From positions 2,480,001-2,544,000 of the forward strand of contig NZ_JAGIOI010000001.1 in the NCBI RefSeq assembly GCF_017876675.1: a stretch of DNA of 64,000 nt, written 5' to 3'. A model generated the notes under the pieces. The model worked only from the letters and a program-made list of their open reading frames with translations. It was not told the DNA's origin and did no database searches. The translations under genes and the position numbers were made by a program. This document shows positions 54,800-62,636 of the stretch, in pieces. The stretch's first letter is position 1. The number at the start of each line of letters is the position of its first letter. The stretch is from Arthrobacter stackebrandtii (GTDB lineage Bacteria > Actinomycetota > Actinomycetes > Actinomycetales > Micrococcaceae).

Positions 54800-56944
54800 T
54801 TAGTTGGCCTGATCAACGGTGATCAAAACGGCTTGTTCGGGGAAGAGCACGGGGGACGCCAGCCCGGTGGCGGCGAGCAGCCGGCCGGAGAGGATGGTTT
54901 CGGTGAGCGCCCAGTCAAGCGGTGACTGGCCGTTGCCGACGTCGTCGTTGAGCGGTTCGGAGAGCCGGACCCGGTACAGGGCGTCCGGGGTGAGGCCCGG
55001 CAGGGTGATGCGTCCGGAGGGGTAGGTGGTGGAGGCGGTGCGCTGGGTGAGGGAGTAGACGGCGCGGGTGCCGTCGCCGGCCACCACGCCGCGCAGGTCA
55101 AGGGCGGGGTCGGGCAGGTCCGCGTGGACGCTGGTCCCGGTGTGGAACAAGTCCCGGTTCGCCTTGTGGAACGCCACCCAGCCGGCCAGCTCTTCTGTTT
55201 GTTCAGCGGAGATGGCGGAGATGTCCCACTCGATGCCGAAGTGGCCAAAGATTGCGGTGCGGGCCATGAAGCCCAGGCTGTGCTGGCGGCGCGTGGAGTG
55301 CGACTTCGGCCCGCCAATGTGGGCGCCCATCAGCTCGTACGGGACCAGCAGGCCGGTGTTGGCCTGGTTGTCGAGGCGCTCGACGGGGTCGATGCAATCG
55401 CTGGTCCAGATCCTGTCCGTGCAGTCCAGGATGCCCAGGTCCACGCGGGCGCCGCCGGATGCGCAGCTTTCAATCTCCAGCTCCGGGTGGCGGCTCTTCA
55501 GTTCGGCCAGCAGCCGGTAGAGGGCCAGCGTTGAATCGCGGACCGATGCGTTGCCGGTGCGGGGGTCCGCCGCGTCGAGCAGGTCCCGGTTGTGGTCCCA
55601 CTTGATGTAGCTGATGGGGTACTCGGCCAGGATGGCGTCAATGCGGCCCAGCAGATAGTCAAAGCAGTCGGGGTGGGCCAGGTTCAGCACCTGCTGCTGG
55701 CGGGCGGACACCGGCCAGCGGCCTTCCGTGTGCAGTATCCAGTCGGGGTGGTTGCGGGCCAGCTCGCTGTCCGGGTTCACCATTTCCGGCTCGAACCACA
55801 GCCCGAACTCCATGCCGAGGCCGCGGACGTGGTCGATGATGGGACCCAGCCCGTCAGGCCACACCGCTGCGTCCACAAACCAGTCGCCCAGCCCGGCGGT
55901 GTCGTCGCGGCGGCCCAGGAACCAGCCGTCGTCCAGGACAAAGCGTTCGACGCCGACACCCGCTGCCTTGTCGGCAAGACTTTTCAGGGTGGCCAGGTCG
56001 TGGTCAAAGTACACGGCCTCCCAGGTGTTCAAGGTGACGGGGCGCGGGCGCTTGGGGTGCTGCGGACGGGCGCGCAGGTCCTCGTGGAACCGGGCCGAGA
56101 GCTGGTCCAGGCCGTGGCCCCAGGAGCCCAGGGCCCACGGGGTGGTGTGGCTCACGCCGGGTGCCAGGAGGACTTCGCCGGGCAGCAGGAGCTCGCCGGC
56201 GGTGAGGAAGCTGTCGCTGGTGATGGTGCGTTCGGCCGAGAGACTGTGGTTGCCGCTCCAGGCCGTGTGCACTCCGTGTACCAGGCCGCTGCGGAAGCCG
56301 AAGTTGTCCTCGCCTGCGAGCATGAGCAGTGTCGCGTCGGCGCCGGGGCGGCCGCGGCGGCTTTCGCGCACGTGGGCGCCCACTGTCAAAGGGCGGCGCT
56401 GGGCGGTGCGCTCCTTCAGGTGCCGGCCGGTGAAGTCCTGGACCGTGGCGGCGCTCGCCGGCAGCGGGAAGACTGCGGTGAGCCGGTGCAGCTGGTAGTC
56501 CGATGCGCCGGTGTTGGACAGGGTGTGGCGCTGGCGCAGGACGCCGGCCGCGGTGAGCTCGAGTTCGGTCACCAGGCGCAATTCGGCGCCCGGGTCTTCC
56601 GAGGTGATGGTGAGGGAGGAATCGGTGGCGAGTGCCGCCGTCGTGCTTAAGGCGCTGGCCCATCCGCCGCCGGCGCGCTGGCCGGTGAGTGCGGGGGAGC
56701 CCTGCCAGCCGAACACTTCCTGCGGCAGGATGCCCAGGCGTGCCGGGATGTCGATGCCTCCGGAGACTCGCTGCGGGCGGGCGGCGGTGGCCAGGGACGA
56801 CAGTTCGGCGGGGGAGAGGGTTCCCGTGGCCGGGCCCCAGTGGATGATGGCGGGCGTGCCTGCGGTGGTCAGGTCGACGATGACTGAGGTGCCGCCGCGG
56901 TGCAGTTGGACGTGGGCGGGGACCGGAAGGGATGCTGTGCTCAT
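54800..56944 (-). CDS. Alpha-galactosidase, GH36
   Basis: A 714-residue GH36 enzyme removing terminal alpha-galactose from raffinose-type sugars. It has an N-terminal beta-sandwich (1-~300), then a TIM barrel with FVLDDGWF (336-343), nucleophile Asp450 in KWDHNRD, ESCASGGARVDLG and acid/base Asp516 in WTSDCIDP. No signal peptide is present, so it acts on imported sugar. It is the first gene of the operon. The promoter TTGACA-18-TAAAAC places the RNA start at or beside the ATG. Confidence 0.96.
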   Translation of the reverse strand: MSTASLPVPAHVQLHRGGTSVIVDLTTAGTPAIIHWGPATGTLSPAELSSLATAARPQRVSGGIDIPARLGILPQEVFGWQGSPALTGQRAGGGWASALSTTAALATDSSLTITSEDPGAELRLVTELELTAAGVLRQRHTLSNTGASDYQLHRLTAVFPLPASAATVQDFTGRHLKERTAQRRPLTVGAHVRESRRGRPGADATLLMLAGEDNFGFRSGLVHGVHTAWSGNHSLSAERTITSDSFLTAGELLLPGEVLLAPGVSHTTPWALGSWGHGLDQLSARFHEDLRARPQHPKRPRPVTLNTWEAVYFDHDLATLKSLADKAAGVGVERFVLDDGWFLGRRDDTAGLGDWFVDAAVWPDGLGPIIDHVRGLGMEFGLWFEPEMVNPDSELARNHPDWILHTEGRWPVSARQQQVLNLAHPDCFDYLLGRIDAILAEYPISYIKWDHNRDLLDAADPRTGNASVRDSTLALYRLLAELKSRHPELEIESCASGGARVDLGILDCTDRIWTSDCIDPVERLDNQANTGLLVPYELMGAHIGGPKSHSTRRQHSLGFMARTAIFGHFGIEWDISAISAEQTEELAGWVAFHKANRDLFHTGTSVHADLPDPALDLRGVVAGDGTRAVYSLTQRTASTTYPSGRITLPGLTPDALYRVRLSEPLNDDVGNGQSPLDWALTETILSGRLLAATGLASPVLFPEQAVLITVDQAN

Positions 56945-56950
56945 TGAATA

Positions 56951-56980
56951 GTTTTACCGCAAAAGTAATTGCAGTGTCAA
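56951..56980 (-). promoter_or_regulatory. Promoter of the alpha-galactoside operon (leaderless)
   Basis: On the minus strand TTGACA (56980-56975) and TAAAAC (56956-56951) are separated by 18 bp. The -10 ends 6 nt before the ATG at 56944, so the transcript should be leaderless. Confidence 0.65.
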
Positions 56981-56993
56981 GGGTCACTGAATG

Positions 56994-57008
56994 TGGCACA
57001 TTGTGCCA
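56994..57008. promoter_or_regulatory. Palindromic operator candidate
   Basis: TGGCACA-T-TGTGCCA is a perfect 15-bp palindrome in the divergent gap between the GH36 gene and the ROK regulator, 13 bp upstream of the operon -35. It is a plausible site for the ROK protein or another regulator. Confidence 0.55.
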
Positions 57009-57048
57009 GATTGTTGACTGTCGGGCTGGAGTTATGTTCGATTTGCAA

Positions 57049-57054
57049 TAAACT
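57049..57054 (+). promoter_or_regulatory. Candidate -10 of the ROK regulator gene
   Basis: TAAACT ends 6 nt before the ATG at 57061. AGGGG is present but too close to the ATG to act as a normal ribosome site. The -35 is unclear; TTGACT at 57014 is too far away. Confidence 0.4.
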
Positions 57055-57060
57055 AGGGGC

Positions 57061-58236
57061 ATGAACACCGTCTATCCCTTGCCGGCACTGAATGCGGAGC
57101 AGCAACAGAATCCGGCCGTGCTGACAGATTCAGCCCTCGAGCTGGCCCGCAAGGTCCTGGTCCGCGGCCCCATTTCCAGGGGCGAGCTTGCCCTGGAAAT
57201 GAAGCTGAGCGTGGCGAGCCTGACCCGGCTGAGCAAGCCCCTGCTGGACTCCGGCATCCTGGTTGAAGGCGACCTTGTTGCCGACGGCACGGTGGGGCGG
57301 CCCGTACGGCTGCTTGATGTCAGCAGCGGCAGTGCCCATTTTCTGGGCGTCAAGGTGACGGGGGACAGCCTGCAGGCGGTGTTGACCGACCTTCGTGCAA
57401 CTGTCCTGGCCGATGCATCCCGGCCATTGGCCGACACCTCCGTGGATGCCGTGGTGGAGGGCATCGCGGGCCTTGCCGGGGAACTTGGTGCCGGTGCGGG
57501 CGTGGAACTGACGGGGCTTGGCGTGTCGCTGGGCGGGCAGGTCCGGCCCGACGGCGTGGTGCACCGGGCCCCGTTCCTCGCCTGGAGCGACGTTCCGCTG
57601 GGTGCACTGCTGGCGGACCGGCTTCAGTTGCCCGTCGTGGTGGACAACGATGTCACCGCTCTGGTTGCGGCGGAACAGTGGTTTGGGGCCGGGCGTGCAG
57701 CCGCAGACTTTGCCGTGATCACTGTGGGGGCCGGTGTCGGCTATGGGCTGGCCATGCGCAACCACGTGATACGCACCGCCGATACCGGGCTGGGCCTGGG
57801 CGGTCACTTCCCACTGGACCCCCGCGGACCCCTGTGCATGGAGGGCCATCGCGGATGCTCCACCGCCATGCTGTCCATCCCCAGCATATGTGCCCAGATT
57901 GCGGCGGCTCTGGGCGAACCCGTCTCCTATGACCGTGCCCTGGAGCTGGCGGCCGGGGGCAACCGGGTGGCGGGCGCTGTTTTCGACGCGGCGGGCACGG
58001 CCCTCGGCAAGTTGATTGCAGCGGCCGCGAACCTCGCCATGGTCAACACGGTGGTTCTGGGAGGTGAGGGGGTGGCCATGTTCGCAGCCACGGAAGCGGC
58101 TGTGCGCGCCGCTCTCGCTTCCGACAGGGATCCGGAGGCGGAACCCGTCACGCTGCGGGTTGCCTCCTCCGACTTCACCGAGTGGGCCCGCGGCGCGGCC
58201 GCTGTTGCCATCCAGGACCAGGCCTTCGTGGTGTAG
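57061..58236 (+). CDS. ROK family transcriptional regulator
   Basis: A 391-residue repressor-type ROK protein. A winged helix (~25-75; GPISRGELALEMKLSVASLTRLSKPLLDSGIL) precedes a sugar-kinase-like domain with VVVDNDVTALVAAEQWFGAG. The zinc motif is altered: His249, Cys259 and Cys266 are kept, but the middle cysteine is Glu261 (LCMEGHRGC). It is divergent from the alpha-galactoside operon and probably controls it in response to a sugar; the palindrome between them is a candidate operator. Confidence 0.92.
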   Translation: MNTVYPLPALNAEQQQNPAVLTDSALELARKVLVRGPISRGELALEMKLSVASLTRLSKPLLDSGILVEGDLVADGTVGRPVRLLDVSSGSAHFLGVKVTGDSLQAVLTDLRATVLADASRPLADTSVDAVVEGIAGLAGELGAGAGVELTGLGVSLGGQVRPDGVVHRAPFLAWSDVPLGALLADRLQLPVVVDNDVTALVAAEQWFGAGRAAADFAVITVGAGVGYGLAMRNHVIRTADTGLGLGGHFPLDPRGPLCMEGHRGCSTAMLSIPSICAQIAAALGEPVSYDRALELAAGGNRVAGAVFDAAGTALGKLIAAAANLAMVNTVVLGGEGVAMFAATEAAVRAALASDRDPEAEPVTLRVASSDFTEWARGAAAVAIQDQAFVV

Positions 58237-58253
58237 CCGCCGGCCCGCTTAGT

Positions 58254-58349
58254 GACGCCAGCGCAGCATTGGCTGAAGAATCTTCGACGCTGTCGCAGCA
58301 TTGGCTGGAATGTCTGCGACGTTTTCGCACCGTGTGCGCCGGCATCTGG
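58254..58349 (-). repeat. 32-bp repeat array, reverse orientation (locus D left)
   Basis: Three copies with anchors at 58261, 58293 and 58325, each 32 bp apart. The outer copy reads GACGCCAGCGCAGCATTGG. It faces the array at 58361. Confidence 0.85.
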
Positions 58350-58360
58350 TGCATGGCTGT

Positions 58361-58445
58361 CACTGCTGCTCCGGGGTTGGGTGGGAAGCCGTCATTGCTG
58401 CGCTGGCGTGGGGATGAAACCTGTCATTGCTGCGACAGCGTCGTA
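58361..58445 (+). repeat. 32-bp repeat array, forward orientation (locus D right)
   Basis: Three copies with anchors at 58367, 58399 and 58431, each 32 bp apart. The last copy reads GTCATTGCTGCGACAGCGTC. With the left array it makes a 189-bp head-to-head unit (58254-58442). Confidence 0.85.
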
Positions 58446-58509
58446 TTCGCGGGTGTCCTTTAACTCGGGAGGGGTGTTGCCGGAGGCGATGGGCTGCAAC
58501 ACTGGAGAA

Positions 58510-58998
58510 ATGAAGGCACACTTTCGCATTGCCGCAGCCGTCCTGCTGCTGCCCTTGTTGGCAGCCTGCGCGCAGGTCTCCGACTCCCCAGGCGGCACAC
58601 CGGCCAGCGGAACCGGCACGGCCCCGCCCGACACCACCATCGAGCTGACCATCACCCTGCTGGAATCGCCTGACGCGCAGCCCCACGAATTCCGGCTCGT
58701 CGCCGAGGTCCCGGACACAGGCGCGCCCAGCCCGGACCCGGCCTCAACGCTGCCCGACTCCGCCGCAGCGCTCGCCATAGTCCTGCTCAACGACGGTGAA
58801 ATCCTGTTCCCGGTCCCCGACCCCAAGCGCATGTGCACCGAGCAGTACGGCGGCCCGCAAACCGCGCAAGTCGCCGGCTGGTACCTGGGCCGCGCCGTCG
58901 ACACCGGCTTCAAGCGCACCAACGGCTGTGAAATCGCCCGCTGGCAGGCTGCCGCCCCGCTCCTGGGCGGCCTCGGCGGCGGCACCGGCGCCAGCTGA
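58510..58998 (+). CDS. Hypothetical lipoprotein
   Basis: A 162-residue putative lipoprotein. The signal MKAHFRIAAAVLLLPLLAAC has its lipobox cysteine at residue 20. A Gly/Thr/Pro linker leads to a small domain with IELTITLLESPDAQPHEFRLVAEVP, Cys in PKRMCTEQYGGPQTAQVAGW and Cys in KRTNGCEIARWQ, which may form a disulfide. This resembles the serine-protease-inhibitor-like (SSI) layout seen in actinobacteria (CTEQYGGPQ is close to the SSI core), so a secreted protease inhibitor is a fair inference. An in-frame ATG at 58489 is an alternative start. It is convergent with the subtilase gene. Confidence 0.8.
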   Translation: MKAHFRIAAAVLLLPLLAACAQVSDSPGGTPASGTGTAPPDTTIELTITLLESPDAQPHEFRLVAEVPDTGAPSPDPASTLPDSAAALAIVLLNDGEILFPVPDPKRMCTEQYGGPQTAQVAGWYLGRAVDTGFKRTNGCEIARWQAAAPLLGGLGGGTGAS

Positions 58999-59037
58999 CG
59001 CACCCGGCGTCCCGTCTCCCAGCCCGGCCAAAAGAGA

Positions 59038-59076
59038 ACGACGGCGGCACCCGCCAAAGGTGGGTGCCGCCGTCGT
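59038..59076. terminator. Bidirectional terminator between lipoprotein and subtilase genes
   Basis: A perfect 15-bp stem (ACGACGGCGGCACCC at 59038-59052 against 59062-59076) with a 9-nt loop lies between two converging genes. Confidence 0.8.
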
Positions 59077-59109
59077 GCGTGGAAAGGCCTGGCGCTGCCG
59101 GCCGCTGAG

Positions 59110-62100
59110 CTAGCTGCCGCCGCCCAGGGCCGGGGGCGCGCTGTTGGTGCCCGCCACCTTTCCGCTCTCCGGGACCACTGCCGCGCCTGCGCCCGTGACG
59201 ATGACCGAGACGAACGTTTCCGTGCCGGTGTCGCCGAATGCCACGCGGCCCAGGTAGTTCCCGGGGGCCAGCCCGGTCCAGCTCAGCTTCACGTTGCCGG
59301 ACTTGCCGTTGGCGAGCTTGAGCGGGTTGGGCGAGACACTCGCGTTGCCCACCGCGCCACCCAGGACGGCGGCGTCGATGGTGGCCTTGACCGGTGCGCC
59401 GTTGGTGCTGGAGTACAGGTTGGCCAGCACCGTGTACGTGCCCGGCGCCGGGTTGGCCAGCGACAGGGACTCGCTGGAGGCGCCGGTGCGGACGTCGTAG
59501 TACTGGCCCTGCGGGTTGAAGACGAGCATGTCGTAGTCAGCCGCGGGGTCGGAGGAGAGCAGCTGGAACTTGGCCAGCTCCGTGCCCTCCGGGACCACCA
59601 CTTCCTTCAGGAAGTTGGAGGCGTTGGTGGCCACCGCGATGGGGCCGGGCACCAATTCGATGTCCGAGGAGTCGGCCTTGGCCAGCCCGTTCAGTGACAG
59701 GTTGACCGGGGCGCTGCTGCCCGAGACGACGGGGATGTTGCCGCTGCCGGTGCCCTGGTCCGTGCTGAATGACAGCTCCGGATCCACCAGGACGGGCAAG
59801 GGGCGCACGGCCACCGGCGTGGTCACCGTGGTGCCGGGACCCTGCCATGACAGGTGGCCCATGGCGAATTCGCCCAGCGCCGCGTTCTTGTTCTCGAACG
59901 TGACCTTGAAGGTGCGCTGCTGGCCGGCCTTGGCAAAGTTCAGCGACGGTGGCACAACCTTCACGTTCACGCCGGGGACGTTGGCGGTGACCTTGTACAT
60001 GCCCGGCGTCACGGCGGTGACGGTGCGGGTGACGGTGACCTTGCCTGCCAGGGAGCCCACGGCAAACGAGGCGACGTTCATGTCTCGCGGCGCCGTGGCG
60101 CCCAGCCCGGGAATGCCCAGGTCCAGGCCGGTGCCTTGGATGTAGCGGAGGTAGTCGGCGTCGCCGGCATCAAACACGAAGCCCGGGTTCAGTGCGGCGG
60201 CGACGGCGGTCTGCCCTGCGCCGGTGGCGAAGAGGTCGGTGTTCTTGCTGCCGTCCTCGTTGACCACGTTGGTGGCTGTGGTCATCATGGCTGACTTGAC
60301 CACGGCCGGCGACCACGACGGGTTCTTGGCCATGATCAGGGCGGCGAACCCGGCAACGTGCGGCGAGGCCATGGACGTGCCCGAGAGCATGCCGAACTCC
60401 TGGCCGCCCGTGCCGATGGGGGACACCCCTGCCAAAACTGCCACGCCGGGTGCGGCGACGTCAGGCTTGAGGAGGTCCGAACCCACGGCGCCCAGCGGCC
60501 CGCGGGAGGAGAATCCGGCAATCTGCGGCTGGGGGTCGACCGGCAGGCCGGTCGTGTCGTGGTTGAGCAGACCCACCAGGATGTCCGGGTTGGCCGTGAC
60601 CTTGTCCTTGATTTCCTGTGTTGCAGGCGGGTTCACATGGACTGTGGGCACGGCATGCAGGTCCACGTCCTCGGAGGAGAAGGTGACGTTGGCCAGGATC
60701 ATGCCCACGCCGCCGGCACGCTTGACCTCGGCGCTCTTGGCCACGCGGTCAAACACGCCGCGGTCACAAACCACAACCTTGCCGGCAACCTTGGTGCCGT
60801 CCAGGGAGTTGGGCCCGCACAGTTCCGGGGTGGCTGCCCCGGCGGCGGCTGCGTTGGCCGCCAGGACCACGTGGCTCGGCGGAACCTCATGGCTCATCAG
60901 GCTTGCGCCGCGGAACTTGCTGCCGTCCGAGAACTCCGCCGTGCCCTGCAGCTCGGAGGAGAAGGAGGTTGCCGCGACGGTGGTCAGCCACGGTGCGCCG
61001 TGGTTGACGGTGCCCGCCGTGGGGCCTGAGTTGCCGGCAGAGGCGGCAACGAAAATGCCGGCCGAGGTTGCGGACAGGAACGCCAGCGAGACGGGGTCGG
61101 TGGTGGTGGAGGTGCTGCCGGAGATGGAGTAGTTCAGCACGTCCACGCCGTCGATGATGGCCTGGTTGATGGCCGCAACGGAGGCTGAGGAGTAGCAGCC
61201 ACCCGTGTTGGGGTCGTCATCCTCCCAGCACACCTTGTACACGGACAGCTTGGCTGCCGGTGCCACGCCCGAGGTGATGCCCAGGTCGCGCCCGGCCACG
61301 GTGGCCTCGATGCCGGAATTGCCCACCGCGGTGGAGCCGGTGTGCGTGCCGTGGCTGTCGACGTCGACCGGTGAGATCTGCTCCTGCGGCGCCCGGTGCT
61401 CGGGTGCCACATATTTCAGGAAGTCCTCCGCAAAGTAGTGGGCGGCGAGAACCTTGGAGTTGCAGGCCGTGCCGTCGAAGGCTGCGCCCGTGTCAACGCC
61501 CGCCTGGCATTCGCCGGAGAAGGTTTCCCCGTTGGCCTTGAGCATCGCGATCTTGCCGTCGGTGGTGCGGTAGGGCACGCCCACCTGGGGTTCGCCGGTC
61601 AGCGGCTTGACCTCGTCGCCGGCGAAGAACGCGCTCGACGGCGTGTACCCGGTGTCGATGACACCGACGACGACGCCTTCGCCCGCCTTGTCAACGCCGC
61701 CAAAGGCGGTGTTCCAGCTGCCGTTTTCCCCGCTCAGTCCCAGGAAGTCCGTGCTGGAGTAGTCGGGGGCGTTCTGGGTGTCGGGGGCAACCGTGAGGAC
61801 GTTCGGGTCCTTGGCCAGCTGCAGGGCCTGGTCGGCGGTGAGCTGCGCCGAGAAGCCGTTCAGGGCCACGGTGAAGCTGCGGTTGACCTTGACGTTTTCA
61901 GACTTGGCCACCTGGGCCTGCTTTTTCTCCAGGTGGGCCTGGTACTTCTTTACCTCGGCCTTTCCGGCATCCAGCTTCTTGCCCGGCTTGGGCTTGGTGG
62001 GCGCAAGTCCGGTTGTGCCGCCGTCGTAAGTGGCTGCAGGCGGCTCCGCCAGGACCACAATGTAGGGCCCGTCCTGGTAGGCCAGCGGGTCGAGGACCTT

Positions 62101-62253
62101 CTGGGGAATGGTGTTTTCTGCAAGGCTGGAAGCGGGGTCGTCCGCCGTTTCTGCCGATGCCGGCAAGGCCCCCACGGTGACCAGGAGCAGTGGCAGGCCC
62201 GCGCAGACCGCGGCCGCCTTCCGCATTCCCTGGCTCTGAAACAATCGTTTCAT
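59110..62253 (-). CDS. Secreted subtilisin-like serine protease (S8)
   Basis: A 1047-residue exported protease. A Sec signal (1-~34, ending PASA) is followed by an I9 inhibitor prodomain (~60-160). The catalytic triad is Asp200 (GVIDTG), His301 (DSHGTHTG) and Ser627 (SGTSMASPHVAG); the oxyanion Asn408 is in SAGNSGP. A protease-associated (PA) domain is inserted between ~440 and 560 (GKVVVCDRGVFDRV). The C-terminal ~350 residues contain a fibronectin-like domain and a PPC-like beta domain. No LPXTG or membrane anchor, so it is released. The layout matches plant-type/cucumisin-like subtilases. Confidence 0.94.
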   Translation of the reverse strand: MKRLFQSQGMRKAAAVCAGLPLLLVTVGALPASAETADDPASSLAENTIPQKVLDPLAYQDGPYIVVLAEPPAATYDGGTTGLAPTKPKPGKKLDAGKAEVKKYQAHLEKKQAQVAKSENVKVNRSFTVALNGFSAQLTADQALQLAKDPNVLTVAPDTQNAPDYSSTDFLGLSGENGSWNTAFGGVDKAGEGVVVGVIDTGYTPSSAFFAGDEVKPLTGEPQVGVPYRTTDGKIAMLKANGETFSGECQAGVDTGAAFDGTACNSKVLAAHYFAEDFLKYVAPEHRAPQEQISPVDVDSHGTHTGSTAVGNSGIEATVAGRDLGITSGVAPAAKLSVYKVCWEDDDPNTGGCYSSASVAAINQAIIDGVDVLNYSISGSTSTTTDPVSLAFLSATSAGIFVAASAGNSGPTAGTVNHGAPWLTTVAATSFSSELQGTAEFSDGSKFRGASLMSHEVPPSHVVLAANAAAAGAATPELCGPNSLDGTKVAGKVVVCDRGVFDRVAKSAEVKRAGGVGMILANVTFSSEDVDLHAVPTVHVNPPATQEIKDKVTANPDILVGLLNHDTTGLPVDPQPQIAGFSSRGPLGAVGSDLLKPDVAAPGVAVLAGVSPIGTGGQEFGMLSGTSMASPHVAGFAALIMAKNPSWSPAVVKSAMMTTATNVVNEDGSKNTDLFATGAGQTAVAAALNPGFVFDAGDADYLRYIQGTGLDLGIPGLGATAPRDMNVASFAVGSLAGKVTVTRTVTAVTPGMYKVTANVPGVNVKVVPPSLNFAKAGQQRTFKVTFENKNAALGEFAMGHLSWQGPGTTVTTPVAVRPLPVLVDPELSFSTDQGTGSGNIPVVSGSSAPVNLSLNGLAKADSSDIELVPGPIAVATNASNFLKEVVVPEGTELAKFQLLSSDPAADYDMLVFNPQGQYYDVRTGASSESLSLANPAPGTYTVLANLYSSTNGAPVKATIDAAVLGGAVGNASVSPNPLKLANGKSGNVKLSWTGLAPGNYLGRVAFGDTGTETFVSVIVTGAGAAVVPESGKVAGTNSAPPALGGGS

Positions 62254-62636
62254 GGTGCTGTAAACCTTTCAACGGGATCCGCCCTGCGTCATTGCAGGGC
62301 AGTTCATGCTTGGCTGGCCGGCCCGAAGTCCTTGGTGATGATCGGTCCTTGCGGTTTTGGCCATACTGCATCAGGTTAGCTACTGCCGGGTAGTTTGTGA
62401 CCCCCACGGCAGGGGCGGGGCGAAAGACTGTCCAAAAGGACAATTTTTGCATGGTTCCAAGTCCCGGGACCATGGGCATGTGGGCGCAGCCGGGGGAGGG
62501 TGGCGCATGCATGGTGCGAGAGCGTCGGGTGGGAAACGACCATTGGTGCGAGCGCGTCGGGTGGGAAACGGTCATTGGTGCGATGGCGTCGGGAAAAAGC
62601 GGCGCTTATGTGATGCGGCGTTGCATGGCGGAGGGG
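62254..62636. other. Region upstream of the subtilase gene
   Basis: A 383-bp gene-free interval holding the locus E repeat array (62510-62603) and the presumed subtilase promoter. A short TGTCC-AAAA-GGACA hairpin lies near 62429-62444 and is followed by ATTTTT on the plus strand. No clear promoter boxes were fixed. Confidence 0.5.
62510..62603 (+). repeat. 32-bp repeat array, forward orientation (locus E)
   Basis: Three copies with TGCGA anchors at 62515, 62547 and 62579, each 32 bp apart. Here the core reads CATTGGTGCGA with GTCGGGTGGGAAACG, a variant of the other loci. No reverse-oriented partner is visible to the left. Confidence 0.85.
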
